From Candidatus Pelagibacter ubique HIMB140 (GTDB taxonomy: Bacteria > Pseudomonadota > Alphaproteobacteria > Pelagibacterales > Pelagibacteraceae), in assembly GCF_025558165.1 (NCBI RefSeq), contig NZ_LAMZ01000001.1, positions 434,001 to 498,000 on the forward strand: a stretch of DNA of 64,000 nucleotides. Reading direction: 5' to 3'. This document shows positions 26,200 to 34,712 of the stretch, piece by piece. The position numbers and the translations under genes are program-made. A model generated the notes under the pieces. That model was not told where the DNA came from. It ran no database searches and saw only the letters and a list, made by a program, of their open reading frames with translations. The stretch's first letter is position 1. Each line of letters starts with the position of its first letter.

Positions 26200-27537
26200 A
26201 TGTTTAAAAAAATTTTAATTGCAAACCGTGGGGAAATTGCAGTTAGAATTATAAGAGCATGTAAAGAATGGGGTATAGCAACTGTAGCAGTCCATTCAGA
26301 TGTTGATAGAGAAAGTATGCATGTGAGAATGGCAGATGAGAGTATCTGTATAGGTTCTCATCAACCAGCAAACAGTTATTTAAATATTCCTGCATTAATG
26401 TCTGCAATAGAACTGACTAATGCAGACGCTGTTCATCCGGGATACGGCTTCTTATCAGAAAATGCTAACTTTGCTAAAATTTTGGAAGAAAATAAAATTA
26501 AATTTATTGGTGCATCTTCAAAACACATCGAAATGATGGGAGATAAAATTCAAGCTAAAAGAATAGCTAAGGAAAATGGTTTACCTGTTATTGAAGGATC
26601 TGAAGGAGGTGTTAGAGATATTAATGAAGCAAAAGATCTTTGTAAAAAAATTGGTTTTCCTGTTCTGATTAAAGCCTCAGGTGGAGGTGGTGGAAAAGGT
26701 ATGAAAATTGTACATAAAGAGGAAGAATTTGAAACGTTATTTTCTATAGCAAAATCAGAGGCACAAAAATACTTTGGTAATGATGAGGTGTATATCGAGA
26801 AATTCTTTCAAAATCCAAGACATATAGAAGTACAAATTCTTGCAGGAAAAAATAGAGTTGTGCATTTGCATGAAAGAGATTGCTCTGTTCAAAGACGACA
26901 TCAAAAACTTATTGAAGAAACTCCTAGTCCTGTTTTGAATGATGAAATTAGAAAAGATCTTTTTGAAAAAACTGTAAAAATGGTCTCTAAAATTGGGTAC
27001 ATGGGGGCTGGTACAGTCGAGTTTATTTATGAAGATGGGAAATTTTACTTTCTTGAAATGAATACAAGAGTTCAAGTAGAACACCCTGTTACAGAAATGG
27101 TGACCGGAGTAGATATTATCAAAGAACAAATTTGGATAGCGTTTTCTGAGGAAACAGCACTAAAGCAAAGCGATATAAACCCAAGAGGTCACGCTATTGA
27201 ATGCAGAATAAATGCTGAAGATGCCAGTAAAAATTTTCAACCTTCTCCAGGAGTTATAAGCATGTGCCACCAACCATCAGGATTCAGAACAAGAGTAGAC
27301 GGCGCTATATTTCAAGGTTACAAAGTTACCCCTTATTATGACAGTATGGTTTGCAAGTTAATTTGTCATGGACGAAATAGAACTGAAGCTATTCAAAGAA
27401 TGAATAGATCTTTAGATGAATTTGTTATTGAAGGTATTACAACTACTATTCCACTTCACAAAAAATTGTTAAATCATAAAAAATTTATCAATTCAGATTT
27501 TAATGTAAGCTGGCTAGATAAAGATACTATAGTTTAA
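26200..27537 (+). CDS. accC: Acetyl-CoA carboxylase, biotin carboxylase subunit
   Basis: AccC carboxylates the biotin on AccB using ATP and bicarbonate. The 445-residue protein has the N-terminal KILIANRGEIAVRIIRAC motif, the ATP-grasp glycine loop KASGGGGGKGMK, the RDCSVQRRHQKLIEE segment and EMNTRVQVEHPVTE, all diagnostic. The length fits. Its TAA stop shares a TTAA with the stop of the convergent DUF2155 gene. Confidence 0.97.
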   Translation: MFKKILIANRGEIAVRIIRACKEWGIATVAVHSDVDRESMHVRMADESICIGSHQPANSYLNIPALMSAIELTNADAVHPGYGFLSENANFAKILEENKIKFIGASSKHIEMMGDKIQAKRIAKENGLPVIEGSEGGVRDINEAKDLCKKIGFPVLIKASGGGGGKGMKIVHKEEEFETLFSIAKSEAQKYFGNDEVYIEKFFQNPRHIEVQILAGKNRVVHLHERDCSVQRRHQKLIEETPSPVLNDEIRKDLFEKTVKMVSKIGYMGAGTVEFIYEDGKFYFLEMNTRVQVEHPVTEMVTGVDIIKEQIWIAFSEETALKQSDINPRGHAIECRINAEDASKNFQPSPGVISMCHQPSGFRTRVDGAIFQGYKVTPYYDSMVCKLICHGRNRTEAIQRMNRSLDEFVIEGITTTIPLHKKLLNHKKFINSDFNVSWLDKDTIV

Positions 27538-27935
27538 TAACATTTTATTAGCCACACATCATAAATAGGATGATCAAACGGAGTTATTGAAGGGCTTGAG
27601 GAAAACATCCATCCATTAAAAACAAAAACTTCATCATTATTTTGATTTGATAAATCTCTTACTTGTATGTAGGCAGTAATTTCTGGATTATCGTCAAATT
27701 CAGAATTTTTACATTTTAAACTTTGAATTGATAAGTCTTTAAATTTTAGTAATTGGCCATTTTCAAGTTTCAATGAAGTATTTTTAGAACTAATTTTATC
27801 TAAAATTTTTATTTCAGTAAAAGAACCTTCAAGTTGACTTTTAGAATGTGAAATAGATGTAAATAGAAAAAAGAAGATAAGTATGTAAAGAAAAAAACTA
27901 TTCTTTCCAACTAGTATATTTTTTTTTAACACCAT
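27534..27935 (-). CDS. DUF2155 family exported protein
   Basis: A 133-residue protein with a hydrophobic N-terminal segment (about 13-31, ending SHSKS) that looks like a signal peptide. The body matches DUF2155: ILDKISSKNTSLKLENGQL, a CKNSEFDDNPEITAYIQV segment and VFNGWMFSSSPSITPFDHPIYDVW. Such genes normally sit beside NDUFA12 in alphaproteobacteria, as here, where the start lies 38 bases inside the NDUFA12 end. The function is unknown; the two remaining cysteines could pair in the periplasm. Confidence 0.87.
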   Translation of the reverse strand: MVLKKNILVGKNSFFLYILIFFFLFTSISHSKSQLEGSFTEIKILDKISSKNTSLKLENGQLLKFKDLSIQSLKCKNSEFDDNPEITAYIQVRDLSNQNNDEVFVFNGWMFSSSPSITPFDHPIYDVWLIKCY

Positions 27936-28257
27936 CTTTATTTTTATTTGGATAATATGCTTCTTTGGTACCAGTTAAATTGGATTGATGAGGTTTTTGC
28001 CACTCATATTTTTCTAGCTCATGTTTTTTTTCTATTTTGTTAGGTGTAAAATGCATCCATGAGTACCACTCAACTGGAATTTTTGATGCATCAATAACAT
28101 CAGAATATATTACCCATCTTTTTCCTTTTTTATCTTCATAATATTTGTTTCCAAACTGATCTGTACCAGCAAGTTTTCCAAAAAAAATTGTTTTTAATCT
28201 TGTTCCAAAAGTATCTTGATTCCACCAAGTGAAAATTTTTTTAAAAAGTGTCAACAT
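27898..28257 (-). CDS. NDUFA12-family complex I accessory subunit
   Basis: The 119-residue product is the bacterial form of NDUFA12 (B17.2), an accessory subunit of NADH:ubiquinone oxidoreductase found in alphaproteobacteria and mitochondria. Segments such as FGTRLKTIFFGKLAGTDQFG, NKYYED, RWVIY, and PVEWYSWMHF are highly characteristic. Its presence supports an alphaproteobacterial origin. It heads a two-gene unit with DUF2155 and is read divergently from the NrdJ-domain protein across 114 bases. Confidence 0.93.
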   Translation of the reverse strand: MLTLFKKIFTWWNQDTFGTRLKTIFFGKLAGTDQFGNKYYEDKKGKRWVIYSDVIDASKIPVEWYSWMHFTPNKIEKKHELEKYEWQKPHQSNLTGTKEAYYPNKNKDGVKKKYTSWKE

Positions 28258-28301
28258 GTTATTTTATTTTTTATTTCAATTAAAAATTGTAAAAATTAAA
28301 T

Positions 28302-28329
28302 TAGACTAAAATTTGAATAAGTATATAAA
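28302..28329 (+). promoter_or_regulatory. Putative promoter of the NrdJ-domain gene
   Basis: TAGACT (28302-28307) and TATAAA (28324-28329) are separated by 16 bases and lie 42 bases before the ATG at 28372, which has a good ribosome site (GAGGTGAA). AT-rich sequence makes chance matches common. Confidence 0.4.
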
Positions 28330-28371
28330 TTAAAAGAATCTATTTTCAAACTAATTTTAAACTGAGGTGAA

Positions 28372-29187
28372 ATGGCAAAATATCTTGTAGAAACTTATTA
28401 CACTTGTACCTTTAAGGTGAATCATTACTTAGAGGATATAAATGAAACAGAGCTTAAAAATCTAGAAAAAAGAGACGATGGTAAATTCGAAGTTTTAGAT
28501 GTCAAATTAGACAATAGAAAAACTAAAAGTTTAGATCCAAATAATAAAAAAGTAGTTGAAAATAAAAAAATTGAAATAGTTTCAAAAAGTGCAAGTGAAA
28601 ATTCTATAAGTAAAGAAACAGTTGTTCAAAACTTAAACAAAAACTCAGAAAAAAGTGGAAAAAGATTTAGTATGCCTGACAGACGAAAAGGCTATATCCA
28701 AAAAGCTACAATCGGAGATCATAAAGTCTATCTTCATACAGGCGAATATGAAGATGGAAAAATTGGAGAAATATTTATCGACACAAGTAAAGAAGGAGAG
28801 CTAGTTAAGGCATTAATGAATAACTTTGCTATAGCAGTGTCTTTAGGTCTTCAATACGGAGTGCCATTAGATGAATTTATAAGTGCATTTGTAGGAACAA
28901 AATTTGAACCATCAGGTAAAGTTCATGGAAATGATAGAATATTGAGCGCTACTTCTATTTTAGATTATATTTTTAGAGAACTAGCTATATCTTATCAAAA
29001 TAGAGAAGATCTTGCACATACTCCTGCAATTGGTGGAAACGATATGAATGATCAAGAAAATGAAGATCAAAATCAATTATTAAAAATTGTTAAGGATATT
29101 ACTAGCAAAGGATTTGTAAGAAATAATTACAAAAAAAATCTAGTCGATTTATCTGATGTAAAAATAAGTCTTAAAGGTAAAAAATAA
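28372..29187 (+). CDS. Stand-alone C-terminal domain of B12-dependent ribonucleotide reductase (TSCPD/NrdJ-like)
   Basis: The 271-residue protein contains, at residues 103-216, a stretch nearly identical in pattern to the C-terminal domain of alphaproteobacterial Nrd[71 protein letters not shown] and [14 protein letters not shown]. The catalytic ten-stranded barrel and its cysteines are absent; the only cysteine is Cys12. The N-terminal 100 residues ([20 protein letters not shown] onward) are of unknown nature and include a charged linker. It cannot reduce ribonucleotides alone. It may bind nucleotides or a partner, or be a retained regulatory piece. It is a full reading frame with a good start, not an obvious pseudogene. 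Confidence 0.82.
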   Translation: MAKYLVETYYTCTFKVNHYLEDINETELKNLEKRDDGKFEVLDVKLDNRKTKSLDPNNKKVVENKKIEIVSKSASENSISKETVVQNLNKNSEKSGKRFSMPDRRKGYIQKATIGDHKVYLHTGEYEDGKIGEIFIDTSKEGELVKALMNNFAIAVSLGLQYGVPLDEFISAFVGTKFEPSGKVHGNDRILSATSILDYIFRELAISYQNREDLAHTPAIGGNDMNDQENEDQNQLLKIVKDITSKGFVRNNYKKNLVDLSDVKISLKGKK

Positions 29188-29189
29188 TT

Positions 29190-30974
29190 TTATTTTTTAT
29201 TTTTTAAAGACAAGTTTAATTCTTTTAACTGTTCAGGATTAACTTCAGATGGAGCGTTCATCATTAAATCCTGTGCATTTTGGTTCATTGGAAACATTGT
29301 TACTTCTCTAATATTTTTTTCATTAGCTAACAGCATAACAATTCTATCGATTCCTGGAGCAATACCCCCGTGAGGTGGAGCACCATAACTTAATGCATTT
29401 ATCATGCCACTAAATTTTTCATCTACTTGCTGCTTATCATAACCAGCAATTGAGAATAACTTGTACATAAGCTCAGGTTTATGATTTCTTATAGCGCCAG
29501 AGGATAATTCAATACCATTACAAACAATATCGTATTGATAAGCTAAAAGTTCTAAAGGATTTTCAAGATTTTTTTCTGTCAAATCACCTTGTGGCATAGA
29601 GAATGGATTATGACTAAATTCAATTTTGTTGGTAACCTCATCTCTTTCAAACATTGGATAATCAACTATCCAACAAAACGCAAAAACATTCTCATCTATT
29701 AAACCTAAATCTTCTGCAATTTTGTTTCTTGCCTGAGAAGTTATTTTTTCTAATTCATTTTGTTTTCCACAAGCAAGAAAAATACTGTCCCCTACCTCCG
29801 CATTAGTTAAATTCATTATTTCTTGCAATGCTTCTTTAGTGAAAAATTTTCCTATAGGTCCTTTACCAGATAACTCAGTATCTTTTTCAAATGTAAAATA
29901 AGCCAAACCTGATGCTCCTTGTTCTTTGGCCCATTTATCAATATTATCAAAAAAGCTTCTTGGTTTATCCTTAGTATTTTTTGTTATTATGCTTCTTACT
30001 CTTGAACCAGATTTTACTAACTTTTTAAATATTTCAAAAGATACATCTTCTCTTGTAAATATTTCAGTAATATCATTTATTATAAGTGGATTTCTTAAAT
30101 CAGGTTTATCACTTCCATATTTTAACATTGCTTCTTTGTAAGAAATTCTTGGAAACTTATCGTTTAATAATTTTTTATTTGAAAATGTTTTAAAAGTATT
30201 AACCATTAATTTTTCAACCACATTAAAAACATCTTCTTGTTCTACAAAAGACATTTCTAAATCTAGTTGATAAAATTCACCTGGACTTCTGTCTGCTCTT
30301 GCATCCTCATCCCTAAAGCAAGGAGCTATTTGAAAATACCTATCAAAACCAGATACCATAATTAGTTGTTTAAATTGTTGTGGTGCTTGTGGTAATGCAT
30401 AAAACTTTCCTGGATTTAATCTACTTGGAACTAAAAAATCTCTTGCACCTTCAGGACTGGAGGATGTTAGTATTGGTGTTTGGAATTCCAAAAAACCTAA
30501 TTTTGTCATTTCATTTCTAATGTATGAAATAACCTTAGATCTTAAGATTATATTTTCATGTATTTTTTTTCTTCTTAAATCTAAAAATCTATATTTTAAT
30601 CTTATTTCCTCAGCATATTCTTGATCACTGAAAACTGGCATTGGCAATTCTTTACAAGAACCTAGTTCTTCATAAGTTTCAATTGTTACCTCAACTTCTC
30701 CTGTGCCTATTTCTTTATTAATTGTGTCTTCAGATCTAGCTACAACCTTACCTTCGATTTTAACTACAGTTTCTAATTGAGTTTTTTCTAAGTTTGAAAA
30801 ATTTTTGTTATCTTTATCTATAATACATTGTGTGACACCATAATTATCTCTTAAATCTATGAATAATAAGTTGCCATGATCTCTTTTTTTATTGATCCAG
30901 CCAGAAAGAAATACTTTTTTATCTACGTCTTCTTTTCTTAATTCGTTACAAGTATGTGTTCTATATTTACTCAA
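29190..30974 (-). CDS. aspS: Aspartyl-tRNA synthetase, bacterial type
   Basis: The 594-residue class II enzyme has an N-terminal anticodon-binding OB fold (YRTHTCNELRKEDVDKKVFL and GWINKKRDHGNLLFIDLRD), the catalytic core with motif 2 FRDEDARADRSPGEFYQLD, a bacterial GAD insert (about 300-410) and motif 3 GIAPGIDRIVMLL. The length is typical of the bacterial form. Whether it is discriminating or also charges tRNA-Asn cannot be decided. It is followed upstream (in transcription) by hda with no gap. Confidence 0.97.
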   Translation of the reverse strand: MSKYRTHTCNELRKEDVDKKVFLSGWINKKRDHGNLLFIDLRDNYGVTQCIIDKDNKNFSNLEKTQLETVVKIEGKVVARSEDTINKEIGTGEVEVTIETYEELGSCKELPMPVFSDQEYAEEIRLKYRFLDLRRKKIHENIILRSKVISYIRNEMTKLGFLEFQTPILTSSSPEGARDFLVPSRLNPGKFYALPQAPQQFKQLIMVSGFDRYFQIAPCFRDEDARADRSPGEFYQLDLEMSFVEQEDVFNVVEKLMVNTFKTFSNKKLLNDKFPRISYKEAMLKYGSDKPDLRNPLIINDITEIFTREDVSFEIFKKLVKSGSRVRSIITKNTKDKPRSFFDNIDKWAKEQGASGLAYFTFEKDTELSGKGPIGKFFTKEALQEIMNLTNAEVGDSIFLACGKQNELEKITSQARNKIAEDLGLIDENVFAFCWIVDYPMFERDEVTNKIEFSHNPFSMPQGDLTEKNLENPLELLAYQYDIVCNGIELSSGAIRNHKPELMYKLFSIAGYDKQQVDEKFSGMINALSYGAPPHGGIAPGIDRIVMLLANEKNIREVTMFPMNQNAQDLMMNAPSEVNPEQLKELNLSLKNKK

Positions 30975-31637
30975 TTAATCTCCTAAAGCCTCTTTAATAA
31001 TTTTAAAATCGATTGGTTTTTTCCTTTTTAAACTGATTTCGTCGATCTTATATATGAATTCAGATATTTTGCCATAGGATCTATCTATTCTTTTTATAAT
31101 GAAATCTATTAATTTCTTATCAATTGAAATCTGACGATCAGAAAGATTTTTTAATATTAGAGCATATAATAAATCATCCTCTGGTTTATCAATCTTTGAT
31201 AAAATAAAATTTTTAGCTCTAGAATTTAAATCATTTAATTTAAAGGAGTAATCAACTATGGGTTTAGTTGAAGTAACAATTAAGTATTTGTTGTCTTGCT
31301 CAATATTGTTCAAAAAAGTAAATAATAACTTTTCATCAATATTTTTATTTAAATCTTCAATAATTATATTTTCATAGATCTTAATTTTTTTTAAATATTC
31401 ATTACTAATTTCAGTTGCGTTTATTTTAATACCCTTAAATTTATGCAAAAAAATATTAATTAAATGAGATTTTCCAGAAAATTTTTCGCCAATTAAATTT
31501 ATAAAATTTTTTTCCCATTTCGGCCAACTATTCAATAATAAAAATGAAAATTCATTAGATTTTGATACATAAAAATCCTGATCTTGAAAGTTTTGTTCAT
31601 AATCAAATTTTAAGATTTCTTGATTTAAAGATTTCAT
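30975..31637 (-). CDS. hda: DnaA-related regulatory protein Hda
   Basis: A 220-residue AAA+ protein resembling Hda/HdaA, which promotes DnaA-ATP hydrolysis after initiation. Walker A is GEKFSGKSHL; the Walker B-like segment is NIIIEDLNKN; the C-terminal helices (LSDRQISIDKKLIDFIIKRI) match the DnaA lid domain. The ATG at 31637 was chosen because it overlaps the stop of the upstream gene as ATGA, rather than the ATG four codons upstream. The N-terminal LNQEILKFDYEQNF region resembles the clamp-binding end only loosely. Confidence 0.85.
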   Translation of the reverse strand: MKSLNQEILKFDYEQNFQDQDFYVSKSNEFSFLLLNSWPKWEKNFINLIGEKFSGKSHLINIFLHKFKGIKINATEISNEYLKKIKIYENIIIEDLNKNIDEKLLFTFLNNIEQDNKYLIVTSTKPIVDYSFKLNDLNSRAKNFILSKIDKPEDDLLYALILKNLSDRQISIDKKLIDFIIKRIDRSYGKISEFIYKIDEISLKRKKPIDFKIIKEALGD

Positions 31638-32713
31638 TCTAATACCCAAATTTTATTTTTGATTTCAAAAAAATAATCATAATCTTTCATTACATTTAAG
31701 AACTGATCTCGAGTACCATTAAATATTACTTTATAAATGTTTTTTTTATTATCAAATTTAAATATATTGAATTTATTAACCAATTCTATACTTGAGAGTG
31801 TTTCTTCAAACTGATCGATTTTAATTATATTGCTATTATCAACTGATATATTCAAATCCAATTTAATTGATGTATTTATTATGTTTTTTAATTTCCAATA
31901 ATCCTCAAAAACTGTTTTTTGTTTATCCATAAATTTTTTTAAATCTTCTAAATTTTCTAAATTGATATTTTTGAATTTAAAATTTTTTAAATTTTGGTTC
32001 TTGTTAAATACTATTTGATTAAGTACTCGAATTTCTTGATTATTTTTAAAAACAATCATTATGATAAAATCTTCAAAATTATATTTTTTTGAAATTTCTC
32101 TAAAATCAAAATCTTCTAAATTGTTACTATTTTTTTTAATTAAATTATAATCATCGATATCCTCGTTTGGTAAAATGTAATTTAGTTGATGGTATTTTTC
32201 TTTTTTTAAATTCCAATTGTTAAATATTTGACTTTCTGAAAAAAGAAATATTTCATTTTTTTCCTCATCTACCTCTATTGGAAAAAAAATTAAATCTTTT
32301 TGAATAATAGATGAAGGAAATACATTTTTTTTTTCTAATAAATCAAAAAAACTTTTTTTATTAAATTCTACATTTAAGGTAAGATTATATATTTCATCAA
32401 TAAAACTTTCTTGAACAATCGAAAATGTTTCAACTAAGCTTTTAACTTCTTTGGTGGAAGAATTTTGAAGTTTTTTTTGATCTTTGCTTTGAACAATAGT
32501 TAAAATAAGTTCCTCATATGCTTCAACAAAGCCTCGATTTATGATCTTATTTTTATCAAATGAAGCGTTAAATGGAGATGATATTTCGATTTCTTTTATA
32601 GAAAATGTTTTTGCAACACTATTTTCTGTGGAAAAAAAAATATTTAATAAAGCAAGAAATAGAAAAAGATTATATAAATTCTTTAATTTAATTAATTTTG
32701 AAAAACACCTCAT
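31634..32713 (-). CDS. DUF2066-like exported protein
   Basis: A 359-residue protein with a hydrophobic N-terminus (about 13-35, ending ENSVAK) that looks like a signal peptide. The overall pattern and its place between purM and hda suggest the DUF2066 family, which holds the same place in gammaproteobacteria. Repeated segments ALIV-poor and Asn/Lys/Phe-rich make recognition weak. The function is unknown. It is read divergently from purM with just 11 bases between the starts, so its promoter must overlap purM coding DNA. Confidence 0.6.
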   Translation of the reverse strand: MRCFSKLIKLKNLYNLFLFLALLNIFFSTENSVAKTFSIKEIEISSPFNASFDKNKIINRGFVEAYEELILTIVQSKDQKKLQNSSTKEVKSLVETFSIVQESFIDEIYNLTLNVEFNKKSFFDLLEKKNVFPSSIIQKDLIFFPIEVDEEKNEIFLFSESQIFNNWNLKKEKYHQLNYILPNEDIDDYNLIKKNSNNLEDFDFREISKKYNFEDFIIMIVFKNNQEIRVLNQIVFNKNQNLKNFKFKNINLENLEDLKKFMDKQKTVFEDYWKLKNIINTSIKLDLNISVDNSNIIKIDQFEETLSSIELVNKFNIFKFDNKKNIYKVIFNGTRDQFLNVMKDYDYFFEIKNKIWVLE

Positions 32714-32724
32714 AAAATATTGTA

Positions 32725-33756
32725 ATGAATAATAAAAATTTTACCTATAAAAAAAGTGGTGTTAACATTAAAGCCGCCGATAAGTTTGTAAATTTCATTT
32801 CATCAGTATCATCAAAAAAAAAGGGCAAAAAAAAGTTTTCTAATATTGGGGGATTTGGTTCTATTTCAAATATTCCAAGTAATATAAAGCATCCTCAAAT
32901 AGTTGCATGTACTGATGGTGTTGGGACTAAAATTGAAATAGCTAATTCTTTAAATAAATTTGATACAATCGGTATTGATCTTGTGGCAATGAGTGTAAAC
33001 GATTTAATTGTTCAAGGTGCAAAACCGTTGCTTTTTTTAGATTACATTTCAATAAACAAGATTGATTTAATTAAACTTAAATCGATCATAAAAGGAATTG
33101 TTAGAGGATGCAAACTATCAGATTGTGAACTTGTGGGTGGAGAAACAGCAGAGATGCCTGGTACTTATTCAAAAGGTAAATTTGACATAGCTGGTTTTGC
33201 TGTTGGTATTGTTGGTAAAAATAAAATCTTAAATAAAAATAAAATCAAAAAAAATAATTTAATTTTAGCAATACCATCTAGTGGATTACATTCAAATGGG
33301 TTCTCGCTTGTAAGGTATTTAATAAATAAAAAAAAAATTAATATAAATAAAAACAAATTTTTAAAATCAGAACTTTTGAAACCAACAAAAATATATGTGA
33401 GAGAAATAATCAAGCTAATTTCAAAAAATCTTATTAATGGTTGTGCAAATATTACAGGGGGAGGACTTTCTGATAACATCAAAAGAGTTGTACCTGATAA
33501 TTTGATTGCTGATATAGATTTAAATAAAATTAAAACTTTAAAAATTTTTAATTGGCTTAAAAAAAATGGAATATCAGAAAACGAGATGTTAAAAACATTT
33601 AATTGTGGTATTGGTTTTTGCTTAATTATTAATAAAAAAAACTTGAGCAAAATTAAAAGTTATTTTCCTAAAAATTACAAACCTTATGTAATTGGAAAAA
33701 TTATAAGTGGTAAAAATAAAGTAAAATTAAATGGTTCTATCAACTGGAACAAATAA
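32725..33756 (+). CDS. purM: Phosphoribosylformylglycinamidine cyclo-ligase
   Basis: PurM closes the imidazole ring to AIR in purine synthesis. The 343-residue product has FTYKKSGVNIKAADKFV at its start, GVGTKIEIANSL, VAMSVNDLIVQGAKPL and LVGGETAEMPGTY, all characteristic of the family. The C-terminal part has the NITGGGLSDNIKRVVP motif. It overlaps purN by 26 bases, so the two are coupled. The upstream gap to the divergent DUF2066-like gene is 11 bases. Confidence 0.96.
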   Translation: MNNKNFTYKKSGVNIKAADKFVNFISSVSSKKKGKKKFSNIGGFGSISNIPSNIKHPQIVACTDGVGTKIEIANSLNKFDTIGIDLVAMSVNDLIVQGAKPLLFLDYISINKIDLIKLKSIIKGIVRGCKLSDCELVGGETAEMPGTYSKGKFDIAGFAVGIVGKNKILNKNKIKKNNLILAIPSSGLHSNGFSLVRYLINKKKININKNKFLKSELLKPTKIYVREIIKLISKNLINGCANITGGGLSDNIKRVVPDNLIADIDLNKIKTLKIFNWLKKNGISENEMLKTFNCGIGFCLIINKKNLSKIKSYFPKNYKPYVIGKIISGKNKVKLNGSINWNK

Positions 33757-34312
33757 AATAAAAACTGCAGTATTTATCTCTGGAACAGGTAGTAATTTAA
33801 AATCACTTATTAAGTTTTCTAAATTAAAGAAATCACCTATTTCTATTAACCTAATTTTTACCAATAATAAGTTAGCTAAAGGTTTGAAATATGGAAGCAT
33901 TTTTAAAATTAAAAAAAAAATAATTGATTTCAAAAATAAAGAAATTGCTGAAAAAAAAATACTTAATGAACTTAAAAAAAATAAAATTGAATTAGTTTGT
34001 TTAGCAGGATTTATGAAAATTCTTTCAAAAAATTTTATTAAAAATTTTAAAGGTAAAATTTTAAATATTCACCCTTCCCTCTTACCAAAATACAAAGGTT
34101 TAGATACTCATGAAAGAGCCATAGAAAATAAGGATAAATACTCAGGATGTACTGTACATTTGGTAAATTCAAAATTAGACTCTGGAAAAATAATTCTTCA
34201 AAAAAAGATTAATATTTTAAAAAAAGACACTCCAAATAGTCTTGCTAAAAGAATTTTAGTTCAAGAGCATAAATTGTATCCCAAAGCTATTTTAAAAATT
34301 TTTAGTCTTTAA
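33731..34312 (+). CDS. purN: Phosphoribosylglycinamide formyltransferase
   Basis: PurN adds the first formyl group in purine synthesis using 10-formyl-THF. The 193-residue product has the GTGSNLKSLI phosphate loop, LAGFMKILS, the catalytic NIHPSLLPKYKGLDTHERAI (Asn, His) and GCTVHLVNSKLDSGKIILQ (Asp). The length is normal. It starts inside the end of purM and ends 11 bases inside the convergent ndk. Confidence 0.95.
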   Translation: MVLSTGTNKIKTAVFISGTGSNLKSLIKFSKLKKSPISINLIFTNNKLAKGLKYGSIFKIKKKIIDFKNKEIAEKKILNELKKNKIELVCLAGFMKILSKNFIKNFKGKILNIHPSLLPKYKGLDTHERAIENKDKYSGCTVHLVNSKLDSGKIILQKKINILKKDTPNSLAKRILVQEHKLYPKAILKIFSL

Positions 34313-34712
34313 AAAAGAAATCAATTTCAATTTTAGCATTTTCAACACTGTCAGATCCATGAACTGAGTTTTTATCAATTGAAATTCCGTATTTCTTTCT
34401 AATTGTGCCATCTTCAGCATCATTAGGATTTGTTGCACCCATCAATTCTCTATTTCCTAATACAGCGTTTTCTTTTTCAAGCACCATTACCACTATCGGG
34501 CCTGAAGATAGGTATTCACATAAATCATTGTAAAATGGCTTTGTTTCATGAACTTTATAAAAATTCTCAGCTTCAGATTTTTCAATTTGAATTTTCTTTT
34601 CTTTTAAAATTGAAAAACCTTTACTTTTAAACATTTCTTTTATTTCATTTTCGAGATTTCTCTCTACTGCATCAGGTTTTATAATTGATAAAGTTTGTTC
34701 GATATTACTCAT
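34302..34712 (-). CDS. ndk: Nucleoside diphosphate kinase
   Basis: Ndk balances nucleoside triphosphate pools. The 136-residue product starts EQTLSIIKPDAVERNL, and the catalytic histidine is His118 in KNSVHGSDSVENA. The length is typical. It overlaps the pepA stop by 8 bases upstream and purN by 11 bases downstream (convergent). No regulatory signal is visible. Confidence 0.96.
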   Translation of the reverse strand: MSNIEQTLSIIKPDAVERNLENEIKEMFKSKGFSILKEKKIQIEKSEAENFYKVHETKPFYNDLCEYLSSGPIVVMVLEKENAVLGNRELMGATNPNDAEDGTIRKKYGISIDKNSVHGSDSVENAKIEIDFFFKD

